64,000 bases of DNA from Fulvimarina uroteuthidis (GTDB taxonomy: Bacteria; Pseudomonadota; Alphaproteobacteria; Rhizobiales; Rhizobiaceae), in assembly GCF_034321785.1 (NCBI RefSeq), contig NZ_JAXLPB010000006.1, positions 124,001 through 188,000 on the forward strand, written 5' to 3'. A program made the position numbers and the translations under genes. The notes under the pieces were generated by a model. That model was not told the origin of the DNA and did no database searches. It was given only the letters and a program-made list of their open reading frames with translations. Every line of letters starts with the position of its first letter. Positions within the stretch are counted from its first letter, which is position 1. Positions 16,618 through 25,873 of the stretch are shown piece after piece.

Positions 16618-17424
16618 TCAGCGTCCGGTGAAGCTTGCCTTGCGCTTCTCGTGGAAGGCTTCGACGCCTTCCTTGAAGTCATCCGACTGGCGCAGACGGC
16701 TGTAGTTCAGCCCCTCGATCTCGATCGCGGTGGTCAAGAGGGCGTCTTCGGTATCGTTGAGCAGTTTCTTGGCGGTGCGCTGGGCGAGCGGGGAAAATTC
16801 CAGAAGCTCGTCGACGAGCGCATCGACCGTGGCTTCCAGCTCTCCGTCCTCGACGCACTCGGTCGCGATGCCCCAATCGTACGCCGTGCGACCGGGAATG
16901 CGTTTGGAGCGCATCACGATATCCTTGGTCCGCGTGACGCCGACGATTTTCTGCAACCGCGCCGAGCCGCCCGAACCGGGAATCTGGCCGAGCTTCTGTT
17001 CCGGCAGCGCGTAGCGACAGGTCTCCGAGACGATGCGGAAATCGCAGGCAAGCGAGATTTCGAACCCGACGCCGAACGTGTAGCCGCGATTGGCAGCGAT
17101 CACCGGCTTGGAGCAGCGGGCCGGAGCCGCGACATTCCAGGCGAGCTTCGAGACGTGTTCGGGACTTGCTTCCATGAAGCCCCTGATGTTGCCGCCGGAA
17201 GAGAAATGCTCGCCGGTGCCTGACAGGACGATGATCCGTACATCGGCGTCTTCGTCGAGAGCCTCGAAGACGAGGCGCAACTGATCGCGCGCCTCCATCG
17301 AGATGACGTTGAGCGGCGCGCGATCGAGGATCACATCGGCGCGTCGTTTGTCCGCTGAGATTTCGACGCGAAAGCCGTCGAGTTCGGACAGGCGCGGATC
17401 TGTGAAGGTGTAGGTCTTGCTCAT
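16618..17424 (-). CDS. Enoyl-CoA hydratase/isomerase family protein (crotonase)
   Basis: A 268-residue crotonase-fold enzyme acting on a CoA thioester. The oxyanion hole is formed by HFSSGGNIRGF (about residues 73-83) and GYTFGVGFEISLACD (114-128). Both glutamates used by true hydratases are kept: Glu122 in GFEISL and Glu142 in LPEQKLGQIPG. It lies 28 bp after the acyl-CoA ligase gene in the same operon. Known aromatic-degradation crotonases include ring hydratases, ring-opening hydrolases and dehalogenases; the conserved glutamates favour hydration over dehalogenation. The reaction in this pathway is otherwise unknown. Confidence 0.88.
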   Translation of the reverse strand: MSKTYTFTDPRLSELDGFRVEISADKRRADVILDRAPLNVISMEARDQLRLVFEALDEDADVRIIVLSGTGEHFSSGGNIRGFMEASPEHVSKLAWNVAAPARCSKPVIAANRGYTFGVGFEISLACDFRIVSETCRYALPEQKLGQIPGSGGSARLQKIVGVTRTKDIVMRSKRIPGRTAYDWGIATECVEDGELEATVDALVDELLEFSPLAQRTAKKLLNDTEDALLTTAIEIEGLNYSRLRQSDDFKEGVEAFHEKRKASFTGR

Positions 17425-17452
17425 GGCTGGACGGGTCTTTCGGAAAATTGAA

Positions 17453-19015
17453 TCAGGAGAGTGCGGTCTGACGTTCCGCGTGCGAACCGGCCTCTACGGC
17501 GTATTCGCCAGCGACGAGCTTGCGGCGCAGGAGCTTGCCGACCGGCGATTTGGGAATGTCTTCGACGAAGACGTAGGCTCGAGGGCGACGGAAATTGGCG
17601 AGGCCCGAGGTCTTGCAGTGGGCGTCGAGATCGTCGACCTCGACCGGGGCCGAACGCTTGACGAAGGCGGTCACGATCTTGCCCCAGCGCTCGTCCGGCA
17701 GGCCGACGACTGCGACCTCGACGACATGCGGATGAAGTGACAGGCAGCTTTCGACCTCGACAGGCGAAACGTTCTCGCCGCCGGTGATGATCATGTCGTC
17801 GGCCCGGCCGGTGACGAAGAGGTCGCCGTCCTTGTCGAAGAAGCCGGTGTCTCCGGTGAAGTACCAGCCCTCGCGCAGAGATTTCTTGTCGGCTTCGGGC
17901 CTGTTCCAATAGCCCTCGAAGCTTTCGTCGCCTTGAAGTGCGACGATGATCTCGCCTTCTTCGTCCACCTTGGCCGGCGTACTCGCATCCTTCGCTCCGA
18001 GCGGCACCACCCGCACCCGCTGATTGATCCCGGCGCGGCCCGCCGAGCCTGGCTTTGCCGGAGCGTTCTGATCGATGGTGAAGGTATAGACTTCCGAGGA
18101 GCCGTAGTGGTTGACGAATAGCTCGGGCTCGAACGCCTTCTGCAGCTTCGTCATCAGGCCGTCGGTCATCGAGGCGCCGGCAAAGCCGAGCTTTGTGACC
18201 GATGCGACCCTATCCTTCGCGAAGTTCTCATGGTGGAGGATGTCGTGATAAAGCGTCGGCACGAGATAGAGATTGGTAACGCTTCGTCTTTCGATCGTCG
18301 CGAGCGCGCCTTCGACATCAAAGCGCGGAAGGCAGACGAAATTACCGCCGATGACGGAACTCGCCAGAAGCGAGCGCACCCCCATGGTGTGGTAGAGCGG
18401 CATGACCCCCAGGGTGCATTCGCCGTGCCGGTAAAGGTTCTGCGCCACATGGGCGATCGCTGCAGCGCGCTCGGCATGGTGACGACGTGGCACGCCCTTC
18501 GGCTTGGACGTCGTCCCGGATGTGTAGAGCATCAGCGACCAGTCGTCGGCTTTCGCCCGTGGCGAGGCGTCGGGTGCGGACGCCTCCATCATCGCGCTGA
18601 GGGACTGGATGCCATCCGCAGCTTCGCCGAGCGTGAGCCGAGGCAGGTTCGCAGCCTTGTTCGATTGCGCGACGGCACCGGCCGTGATCGCCTCGAAGAC
18701 GACGAGCTTGGCCTCGGCATCCTCGATCGTAAAGTCGATCTCCTCGGGTTTTGCCCGCCAGTTGAGCGGCGTCACGATCAGTCCGGCAAGTTGGCAGGCC
18801 CAATGCAGGGAAGCGTTCTCCCAGCGATTTTGCAGGATAGTCAGGACGTGGTCGCCGGGTTTCAGACCGATCTCGTCGAGACCGGCGACAAGGGCCGACA
18901 CCTTGCCGAACCAGACCTCGTAAGTGAGTTCCAGGTCGCCATCGCAGATCGCGAGAGCCGTCGGGTCGCGCTCGACGCTTGCGATGAAGCTGGTTCCAAG
19001 ATCAAGCATGGGCAA
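17453..19015 (-). CDS. AMP-dependent acyl-CoA ligase (aromatic acid:CoA ligase-like)
   Basis: A 520-residue member of the ANL superfamily. It activates a carboxylic acid with ATP and joins it to CoA. Motifs: the phosphate loop LMLYTSGTTSKPKG (about residues 161-174), NHYGSSEVYTF, GWYFTGDTGFFDKDG, and the C-terminal PKSPVGKLLRR with the catalytic lysine. The start overlaps the ferredoxin subunit gene by 14 bp. With BenE downstream and a molybdenum hydroxylase upstream it most likely activates an aromatic or heteroaromatic acid as the entry step. A substrate such as benzoate, hydroxybenzoate or nicotinate cannot be chosen from sequence alone. Confidence 0.88.
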   Translation of the reverse strand: MPMLDLGTSFIASVERDPTALAICDGDLELTYEVWFGKVSALVAGLDEIGLKPGDHVLTILQNRWENASLHWACQLAGLIVTPLNWRAKPEEIDFTIEDAEAKLVVFEAITAGAVAQSNKAANLPRLTLGEAADGIQSLSAMMEASAPDASPRAKADDWSLMLYTSGTTSKPKGVPRRHHAERAAAIAHVAQNLYRHGECTLGVMPLYHTMGVRSLLASSVIGGNFVCLPRFDVEGALATIERRSVTNLYLVPTLYHDILHHENFAKDRVASVTKLGFAGASMTDGLMTKLQKAFEPELFVNHYGSSEVYTFTIDQNAPAKPGSAGRAGINQRVRVVPLGAKDASTPAKVDEEGEIIVALQGDESFEGYWNRPEADKKSLREGWYFTGDTGFFDKDGDLFVTGRADDMIITGGENVSPVEVESCLSLHPHVVEVAVVGLPDERWGKIVTAFVKRSAPVEVDDLDAHCKTSGLANFRRPRAYVFVEDIPKSPVGKLLRRKLVAGEYAVEAGSHAERQTALS

Positions 19016-19511
19016 GTTCCTCCTTCAAGTGCCGTTGGGCGGCGAGCGCTGCCTTGACGATCGGCGCATAACCCGTGCAGCGGCAGAGATGGCCGGACAG
19101 GTGTTCGCGGATGTTCTTTTCGCTCGCATCGGGATTTCGGGAGAGGAGCGCGTCGAGGCTCATCAGGATGCCGGCGGTGCAGAAGCCGCATTGGAGCGCG
19201 AAGTGCTCGCGGAACGCCGCCTGGAGCGGGGACAGTTCGCCGGGACGAGGTTCGATCCCCTCGACGGTTCGGATATCCGCACCTTCGGCCTGCGCCGCGA
19301 CCATCAGACAGGCGCGTGACGGCTCGCCATCGATCTGGACGGTGCAGGCGCCGCAAACCCCGTGCTCGCAACCGACATGGGTGCCGGTCGCGCCGACCGC
19401 ATGGCGGATCAGGTCGGTCAGGAGCATACGGGGTTCGGCCCGTACGTTGACCTTGCGCCCGTTCAGCGTGAAGGCGATCTCGTGCGTCGTGTCTTTCGTC
19501 AGCTTCGGCAT
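19002..19511 (-). CDS. Molybdenum hydroxylase, [2Fe-2S] small subunit
   Basis: A 169-residue electron-transfer subunit of the xanthine dehydrogenase/CO dehydrogenase family. Both clusters are complete: the plant-ferredoxin type with Cys48, Cys53, Cys56 and Cys68 (GCEHGVCGACTV...ACL), and the C-terminal four-helix type with Cys108, Cys111, Cys143 and Cys145 (QCGFCTAG and HLCRCTG). The ATG at 19511 overlaps the FAD-subunit stop by 13 bp, giving a product of the usual length; the reading frame continues upstream but overlaps the FAD gene in another frame. It works as a heterotrimer with the two genes transcribed before it. Confidence 0.94.
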   Translation of the reverse strand: MPKLTKDTTHEIAFTLNGRKVNVRAEPRMLLTDLIRHAVGATGTHVGCEHGVCGACTVQIDGEPSRACLMVAAQAEGADIRTVEGIEPRPGELSPLQAAFREHFALQCGFCTAGILMSLDALLSRNPDASEKNIREHLSGHLCRCTGYAPIVKAALAAQRHLKEELAHA

Positions 19512-20329
19512 TGGATAGCCTCCTCCACAGTGCGCCGCCCGAGTTCGCGAACCAAATCGCGGCGGTAGCGTGCGCTCGCGTGCAGATCGTCCCGAGCGTT
19601 GAGGCTCCAGGCGAATTCGTTGAGCTGGTCGTCGAAACCGGGATCGGACGGATCCGGCAGCGCGACAGCCTGCGGGATATCGGCGACGCCGCCGACCGCG
19701 AGGCGAACCGCGCCACCCGGTTTTGCGACCGCCGCGCAGGCGACGATGGCGAAGTCGCCATGACGGCGGGCGATCTCTCGAAAGGCCGTTCCCGTTCCTA
19801 TCGCATGGGTGGGAAAACTGATCGCCTCGATCATCTCGCCGGGACCGACCGCAGTCGCCATCATGCCGAGGAAGAAGTCGGCGGCTGACAGAACGCGTTT
19901 GGCCTTTTTCGAGCGCAGCCGCACCTCGCCACCGAGGGCGAGGAGAGCGAGGGGCAATTCCGCACTCGGATCGGCATGGGCGAGCGAACCGCAGACGGTG
20001 CCGCGGGAGCGGATCTGGGCGTGCCCGACCCATGGCAACATCGCGGCAACGAGCGGCAGCATGCCGGAAAGCGGTGCCCATCGTTCCAGCGCGACCTGAC
20101 GCACGCCCGCGCCGATCTCGATCCGGCCTTTCGCCTCCGAGATCCGGTCGAGCCCCCTGATATGCATTACATCGACGAGGATCGCAGGGCGCGCGAGGCG
20201 CATGTTGAGCATCGGAACCAACGATTGCCCCCCCGCGATGACGCGGGCTTCGTCACCGCCTTCGGCAAGCGCGCTCAAAGCCTCATCCAGCGATTCGGCG
20301 CGCACATAATCGAACGGAGCCGGTTTCAT
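19499..20329 (-). CDS. Molybdenum hydroxylase, FAD-binding medium subunit
   Basis: A 276-residue flavoprotein subunit (CoxM/CutM type) passing electrons from the iron-sulfur subunit to the final acceptor. FAD-binding motifs are AGGQSLVPMLNMRLARP (about residues 32-48) and TVCGSLAHADPSAELP (111-126). The ATG at 20329 overlaps the stop of the molybdenum subunit by 4 bp (ATGA). The reading frame runs much further upstream on the same strand as a chance overlap inside the large-subunit gene; the start given yields the normal family length of 270-290 residues. Confidence 0.93.
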   Translation of the reverse strand: MKPAPFDYVRAESLDEALSALAEGGDEARVIAGGQSLVPMLNMRLARPAILVDVMHIRGLDRISEAKGRIEIGAGVRQVALERWAPLSGMLPLVAAMLPWVGHAQIRSRGTVCGSLAHADPSAELPLALLALGGEVRLRSKKAKRVLSAADFFLGMMATAVGPGEMIEAISFPTHAIGTGTAFREIARRHGDFAIVACAAVAKPGGAVRLAVGGVADIPQAVALPDPSDPGFDDQLNEFAWSLNARDDLHASARYRRDLVRELGRRTVEEAIQCRS

Positions 20330-23295
20330 GCGCCACCTCCGATCATCGCTCGCAGACGCGCAAGAAGACCGTTGCCCGGGACGCTGGTGCCGCCGGCATG
20401 GTTCGCGAGGGCCTTGAAGAACTGGCCGATGACGACACGCGCCGCGCCGTCGAGCAGACGCCCGCCGACGGAGGCGACCTTGCCGCCAATTCCCGCTTCG
20501 TAGGTATACGAAATCAATGTTTTGCCGGAGCCTGCATCGCTCAGCGTGATCCGGCCCTCGCCTTCGCCGAAACCCAGTGCGCCCGTCGTCTTGCCGCGAA
20601 GGGTGACGGCGTTCGGCGGGTCGAGATCGAAGAGTTCGATGTCGGCCTTGTAGCGGCCTTTCACCGGGCCCACGCCGAGGGTCACGTCGGCCAAGAAATG
20701 GGTGTCGGACGCCTTGCGCACCCCGTGCGAGCCGGGAATGATGGCATCGAGCGTGTTCGGGTCGAGCAGCATCGCCCAGACCTTCTCGCGGTGCGCTGCA
20801 ACCGTTGCCGAGCCTTCGCCGGTCAGCTTTCGCGGGCCGGCCCGCTTCGAGCTGTCGTTCCCGCGCGGCGGGTTCTTGGCTTGCGGCTCGTCGTCGGCGA
20901 TCAGTTCCCTTATCCGCGATGGGGTCAGCGGCAGGGTGAGATTTTCCGCCCCGATCGCGTCGGCGACCGCGTTTGCGATGCAGGCCGGCGTCGACATGCA
21001 GTTGCCCTCGCCGACGCCCTTCGCGCCGAGCGGTGTGAAGGGCGAGGGTGTTTCGTGATGGAGGATCAGGGGTTCGGGAACTTCCATCACGGTCGGGATC
21101 AGATAGTCGGCGAGCGTTCCGGACCGGAAGCTTCCGTCCGCGCCATAGGCATATTCTTCCAGAAGCGCCGCGCCGAGCGCATGAGCGAACCCGCCGCGCA
21201 CCTGACCATCGACCATGGCCGGATGAAGGATCGTGCCGCAATCGTGCATCGTCACGTAGCGGTCGATCCGGGCTTCGCCGGTCTTCGGATCGATTTCGAT
21301 CCCGCAAAAATCGAAGATGAAACCGTGGCACAGCGAGGAGTTGACCTCGTCTGCGGCGTTCGGAGCCGAGAGTTCGTCCGGCGTCCAGAACACGGTCTCG
21401 CGGATCGTCTGATCGACGGTATCGGGCAGGGTCCCGGGTGCCCAATGGGCGGCTGCGGCAACACGCGGGAAGGAGACCGAATTGTCCGGGTTCTTGATCG
21501 AGGACGCCCGTCCGCCTGCGAATGCGATATCCTCCGGCGCAGTGTTGAGCTTGCCGGCCGCGACCTTCGCGAGCTTTGCCTGTAACCGGTCCGCCGCGAG
21601 TTTGGCCGCTCCGGCCACGGCCGGCGCGAAACGGCTGGAATAGTTGCCCGACGCGATAGACCATGCGTCCCGGCCCGTGTCGACGTCCGCGACGACCGAC
21701 ACCGCACCCGGTTCCAGTCCCAATGCATCGGCGACGACCTGCGCCAGCACGGTGCGGTGCCCCTGACCCTGAGGCACCGAGGCAACCTTCACCGACACCG
21801 AACCAAGAGGATCGATCGCGATGGTCGCCGTTGCCTGCGCGCCGTTCTTCGGGCCGGCCCTTTCGCGCTCTTCGGGCGTCAGGACGGAGGTGATGTATCC
21901 CATGTTGGAGACGCTCGGCTCGATCACGGCGGCAAATCCGATACCGTAGATGCGCCCCTCGGACCGGGCCGACTTGCGCCGCTCGATCAGTTCGGCGAGA
22001 CCGCCCTCGGTGATCGCGCGATCGAGCACGGTCTCGTAATCGCCGGAGTCGAGGAGCGAACCCATCGCCGTGCGGTAGGGAAAGGCATCGGCGGGAACGA
22101 GGTTGCGCCGAATGACCGCCACGGGATCGAGACACAGTTCCCACGCGATCTTCTGCATCAGGCGTTCGAGAGGAAAGTAGATCTGCGGTCCGCCGAAGCC
22201 GCGGTTGAGGCCGGTCGGCGTCTTGTTGGTGAGGACGATGCGATTGCGGATCGAGACGTTCTCGATCGCGTAGGCCCCGGTCATGTTGCCGTGCATGCGG
22301 TAGAGGGTCGCCGGTTCTGGGGCTCTCAGATGAGCTCCGCAATCTTCCAGCTGATCCCAGGCGAGCGCCGTGATCCGGCCATCGGCCTCGACCGCAGCTT
22401 CCAGCTTCGTGACGCGGTTCGTCGCCGAAACCGAGGCGGAGAGATGTTCGAGCCGATCCTCGATCCATTTGACCGGGCGGCCGGCGATGCGCGCAGCCAC
22501 CCCCATCAGGATCATATAGGGAAACACGCCTTGCTTGATGCCGTAGCTGCCGCCGGAAGAGGGCGGCGTCTTCAGCCGCATGCGGTTGCCCGGCACGTTC
22601 AGGGCTCGGGCGACGACCGCATGGATCGAGAACGGTCCCTGGAAATTGGCTTCGATCTCGTAGGCGTCCTCGCCCGGATCGTAAGATGCGATGACGCCAT
22701 AGGTCTCGATCGGGGTGCACGAATTGCGCGGATAGACGGTCTCGATGCCGATACGGTGGGGAGCCCGCGCGAACGCTTCCTCCGGTTCGCCATACGAGAA
22801 CGAGCGTTCGTTGATAAGATTGGAGCCGAGCGAGGGATGGAGCACAGGGGCGTCGCTCGACAGCGCCGCGAGGGGCTCGACGACTGCGGCAAGCGTCTCG
22901 TAGTCGACGACGACACGCTCAGCGGCATCCTCGGCGAGATAGCGGTTCGTTGCCACCACGATCACGACCGGCTCTCCGACATATCGGACCCGGTCCGTGG
23001 CGATCGGCCAGCATTCCACGTTCGCCTTGACACCGACCGTCATCGATCGGGTCAGCCGCTTGATGTCCTCGCCGGTGATGACCGCGACGACGCCCTCGCT
23101 TTGCAACGCCTCGGCAAGATCGATCGAACGGATCGTTGCGTGACCGTGCGGCGAGCGGACGATCGCCGCATCGAGCGTTGTCGTGCTCGTCGCAAGATCA
23201 TCGATGAAGCGGCCGCGGCCGGTCAGAAGCGCCGCGTCCTCGACACGCGGCACCGAGCGGCCGATCCAGCGATCGGTTGGCGGATTGATCGTCAT
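20326..23295 (-). CDS. Molybdenum hydroxylase large subunit with C-terminal CoxG/SRPBCC domain
   Basis: A 989-residue molybdopterin-binding catalytic subunit. Residues about 10-800 are the usual large subunit: GRSVPRVEDAALLTGRGRF at the start, SGGSYGIKQGVFPY, LNRGFGGPQIYFPLERLM, and GAKGVGEG (757-764) with Glu763 as the catalytic base. CO dehydrogenase's characteristic active-site Cys loop is not seen, so CO is unlikely as substrate. Residues 824-989 form an extra domain (EGSATVAAHREKVWAMLLD, PGSHGVRK, GRYKADIELFDLDPP) of the CoxG/SRPBCC type, normally a separate protein involved in enzyme maturation or membrane recruitment. It is the first structural gene of the operon, 87 bp after the AraC gene. 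It probably hydroxylates an aromatic or heteroaromatic ring, or its CoA ester. Confidence 0.92.
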   Translation of the reverse strand: MTINPPTDRWIGRSVPRVEDAALLTGRGRFIDDLATSTTTLDAAIVRSPHGHATIRSIDLAEALQSEGVVAVITGEDIKRLTRSMTVGVKANVECWPIATDRVRYVGEPVVIVVATNRYLAEDAAERVVVDYETLAAVVEPLAALSSDAPVLHPSLGSNLINERSFSYGEPEEAFARAPHRIGIETVYPRNSCTPIETYGVIASYDPGEDAYEIEANFQGPFSIHAVVARALNVPGNRMRLKTPPSSGGSYGIKQGVFPYMILMGVAARIAGRPVKWIEDRLEHLSASVSATNRVTKLEAAVEADGRITALAWDQLEDCGAHLRAPEPATLYRMHGNMTGAYAIENVSIRNRIVLTNKTPTGLNRGFGGPQIYFPLERLMQKIAWELCLDPVAVIRRNLVPADAFPYRTAMGSLLDSGDYETVLDRAITEGGLAELIERRKSARSEGRIYGIGFAAVIEPSVSNMGYITSVLTPEERERAGPKNGAQATATIAIDPLGSVSVKVASVPQGQGHRTVLAQVVADALGLEPGAVSVVADVDTGRDAWSIASGNYSSRFAPAVAGAAKLAADRLQAKLAKVAAGKLNTAPEDIAFAGGRASSIKNPDNSVSFPRVAAAAHWAPGTLPDTVDQTIRETVFWTPDELSAPNAADEVNSSLCHGFIFDFCGIEIDPKTGEARIDRYVTMHDCGTILHPAMVDGQVRGGFAHALGAALLEEYAYGADGSFRSGTLADYLIPTVMEVPEPLILHHETPSPFTPLGAKGVGEGNCMSTPACIANAVADAIGAENLTLPLTPSRIRELIADDEPQAKNPPRGNDSSKRAGPRKLTGEGSATVAAHREKVWAMLLDPNTLDAIIPGSHGVRKASDTHFLADVTLGVGPVKGRYKADIELFDLDPPNAVTLRGKTTGALGFGEGEGRITLSDAGSGKTLISYTYEAGIGGKVASVGGRLLDGAARVVIGQFFKALANHAGGTSVPGNGLLARLRAMIGGGA

Positions 23296-23382
23296 TGAAC
23301 CTCCCTGACACTCCTCCGAATGTCTTGATTGGGAGGTTAGGGACGGAAGGCCCCCGGGCGCGATCCCGAGGCGTCGCGCGAC

Positions 23383-24246
23383 TTACCGAAGCGTCTCAAA
23401 ATCGACGCTCTGCAATCGCGCGACATTGCGGAACGTCGATGGAGGCGAGCCGGCATGGTCGTGGAAGAAACGCGAGAAATGCGCCGGGACCGAAAAGCCG
23501 AGAGTCTGGGAGACGGACGTGAAACTGGCGGTTCCGTCGCTCACGGCGATCACCGCCCGCTCCAGGCGCAAGACGTTGAGGTAGACGCGCGGACTGACGC
23601 CGAGCGAAGCCTCGAACAAGCGGAAGAACTGAGCGCGCGACAGGCCGGACGCGACGGCGATACTGTTCATATCGGACACCGCGCCGGGATCGGCTTGCAT
23701 CCACAGGACTGCCTTTCTGATTCGGGGATCGATGATCGCGGAGGCGGCGGCTCGCAGGGAGGAGGGCACGCCACGCCAATCGGCAAAGCGTTCGATCACC
23801 GCGATCATGAGGTCCGCCAGAAGGCGCTCGTGTTCGTCCGCGCCGCCTGGCTGATGAACCATCGCCTCGGCGAGCTGTCGGGTCAGCCTGCGAATTGCGG
23901 GGCTCGTCGCATCGACCGACCGCGTGAAGAAATCCGGAGCGCCGCTCGCCTTCCAGTTCGGGCGGAATTCACCGAGCCAGCGCGGCTCGATATAGAGCGC
24001 GAGGATGATCGTGGCGGGCTGGTTCTGGTGATGGGAGTAGGAATGAGGCTCCCACGCATTGATCAGGACGGCGCTCTCGTCCGTGAGAGGCACGATGCGA
24101 TTGCCGACGGCAAACTGTGTATCGGCCCCCTCGACCTTGAGAAGAATGTGGCAGTGCGGGTGCGCGTGACGCACGAGGGGGCGATCCATGTCGAGAAGCG
24201 CAACACGGCCGAACGGTCCCCTGGCAAGTCTCAAAGCATTCGACAT
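23383..24246 (-). CDS. AraC-family transcriptional regulator
   Basis: A 287-residue regulator. The N-terminal half is a cupin-type sensor (RHAHPHCHILLKVEG, then AVLINAWEPHSYSH). The C-terminal AraC domain has two helix-turn-helix units: AVASGLSRAQFFRLFEASLG followed by SPRVYLNVLRLERA, and FTSVSQTLGFSVPAHFSRFF. It is the first gene on the minus strand before the molybdenum hydroxylase genes (87 bp) and reads in the same direction, so it probably activates this aromatic-acid operon with the substrate or a CoA ester as inducer. Which ligand it senses is not visible. Confidence 0.9.
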   Translation of the reverse strand: MSNALRLARGPFGRVALLDMDRPLVRHAHPHCHILLKVEGADTQFAVGNRIVPLTDESAVLINAWEPHSYSHHQNQPATIILALYIEPRWLGEFRPNWKASGAPDFFTRSVDATSPAIRRLTRQLAEAMVHQPGGADEHERLLADLMIAVIERFADWRGVPSSLRAAASAIIDPRIRKAVLWMQADPGAVSDMNSIAVASGLSRAQFFRLFEASLGVSPRVYLNVLRLERAVIAVSDGTASFTSVSQTLGFSVPAHFSRFFHDHAGSPPSTFRNVARLQSVDFETLR

Positions 24247-24846
24247 TGCCCGACGCTACCACGAGATCGCTCGGCGTGCACGGGCTCCGTATCGTGGCTG
24301 CCCGGGCAAACCGTCACCGATCGACGCAATTGCATCCGGCGGAACGGATCGGTTTCGCTTCGTGCATCGCACCGATAGCCAGCCTCAGGGGTAGCGCGTC
24401 GCCGCATCGAGTGATTCTCTTCCACATGGAGGTGACGCATGATGGGCTGGCGCTGTTCCCCTCTCTGTGCGAGCGGGTGGCGGCCTTTTGGGTGGCGGGC
24501 CGATATCAGCCGAATTCCGGTCGCGGCTGGATGAGAGTTCCGTGGCACAGGTCGGCTCATGCAGCTACCGCGGCGTTTGCCGAAACGGCTGTGAATATGC
24601 TGAACCTGGCGCGCATCAACGACGCGCTGCAGACACGTGCGGACACAAGCACGAAGATGCAGCCTGCTTGTCCTAGCCGACCGGGCTGACGACACGCGTG
24701 TCAGGACATTCTCATGGTCTTGCCCGGAACGCGTCTCCCTCCCTTGCGATAGCATGAAAGACATTCCAGGTAGCGTATGGGGAAGCGCCGGGGCCATACT
24801 GGCAGACGGGCGGACCTGCGCTTGCTCGATGCATGGAGACTGGGCA
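24247..24846. other. Divergent intergenic region, no gene seen
   Basis: About 600 bp between the divergent AraC and LysR genes. It should carry both promoters. Long overlapping frames exist on both strands (147 codons plus, 188 codons minus), but they have no family pattern and a composition rich in Arg, Ser and Ala as expected of non-coding high-GC DNA. Confidence 0.5.
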
Positions 24847-25818
24847 ATGGAGCTTTACCTTCGATCTCTCAGGCCGGTGCAACTGCGGCTGGTCGCGGCC
24901 ATCGAACGTCTCGGCAAGCTTAGCCTTGCCGCCCACGCTTGCGGCATGACCGTGCCGGCCGCCTCGCGGATGCTGTCCGAGATCGAAGGCAAGCTGGGCG
25001 TCGCGTTGTTCGAGCGGGACGCGAAGGGCATGACGCCCACGCCGCCCGGGAAGGTGCTGGGGCGTTGCGCCCTGAAGATCGTCCATGAGATCGACCAGAT
25101 GGCGCATGACTTCATGGCCCATCACGACGGCGCGGCGGGCTCGGTGCGGATCGGCGCGGTGACGGGCGCGGCGCTGGCTGCCGTCATTCCCGCCACCCTT
25201 CAGATGAAGCAGAGGGCGCCTTTCCTGAAGGTGTCGCTGGATGTGTCATCCTCTTCGCGGTTGATGTGGGGGCTCGAGCGGGGCGAATTCGACTTTGCGA
25301 TCTGCCGGGTTGCGCCCGGCGTCGACGCCCGCGAATTCGAGGTGTCGCCCGCTCGCGACGAGGCCGTTCTGCTGATGGTTCGCCGCCAGCATGCGCTGGC
25401 CCACCGCGACCGGCTGCTGCTTGCCGAGATCGCGGACCTTCCCTGGACCATGCAGGAGCAGGGCGCTCCGATCCGCCATGCCATCGAGATCGCCTTTCGC
25501 GGGGAGGGCGTGGACATGCCGCGCGATCTGATCGAGACCGCCTCGGTCGTGGCGATCATGGCGCTGCTGCGCGATTCCGATATCATTGCGGCGGTCACGC
25601 AGGAGGTTGCGGACCTGCTGTTGAGGCCGCCATTCTCCGCCGATCTGACGCTGTTGAAGACCCTCAAACCCATCATCATAGAGCCCTATCACGTCCTGCG
25701 CCCACGCGACCGGAGTCTTTCGGCGGGCGCGAAGCTGATGCTCTCGCTGGTCAAGACATTCCTCGATCAAAACGGCGTTACCAATTCTGGTAAGGAGGAT
25801 GGGGACCAAATCAATTGA
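24847..25818 (+). CDS. LysR-family transcriptional regulator (GbpR-like)
   Basis: A 323-residue regulator. The N-terminal helix-turn-helix lies in residues about 15-75 (LVAAIERLGKLSLAAHACGM...ASRMLSEIEGKLGVALFERD), followed by the LysR substrate-binding domain. The ATG at 24847 gives the normal N-terminus just before LRPVQLRLV; the frame is open upstream without a family-like start. It is encoded directly before a GH51 arabinofuranosidase and the remains of a sugar ABC transporter, the typical place of GbpR-type regulators of sugar-uptake genes in rhizobia and Agrobacterium. It probably senses arabinose, galactose or a related sugar. Confidence 0.9.
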   Translation: MELYLRSLRPVQLRLVAAIERLGKLSLAAHACGMTVPAASRMLSEIEGKLGVALFERDAKGMTPTPPGKVLGRCALKIVHEIDQMAHDFMAHHDGAAGSVRIGAVTGAALAAVIPATLQMKQRAPFLKVSLDVSSSSRLMWGLERGEFDFAICRVAPGVDAREFEVSPARDEAVLLMVRRQHALAHRDRLLLAEIADLPWTMQEQGAPIRHAIEIAFRGEGVDMPRDLIETASVVAIMALLRDSDIIAAVTQEVADLLLRPPFSADLTLLKTLKPIIIEPYHVLRPRDRSLSAGAKLMLSLVKTFLDQNGVTNSGKEDGDQIN

Positions 25819-25873
25819 TCGCGAGCTGACCCCGCCGGTACCTTCCTTCCGACGGATCCAGGGGGAGGGACAT

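Noticed and set aside
16618..17424. 4-chlorobenzoyl-CoA dehalogenase as the identity of the crotonase
   Set aside because: Both hydratase glutamates (122 and 142) are present, which speaks against the dehalogenase active site even though a CoA ligase is adjacent.
20326..23295. Aerobic CO dehydrogenase (coxL) as the identity of the molybdenum enzyme
   Set aside because: The CoxG-like domain suggests it, but the characteristic Cys-containing active-site loop of form I CoxL is not seen, and the CoA ligase, crotonase and BenE neighbours fit an aromatic acid pathway.
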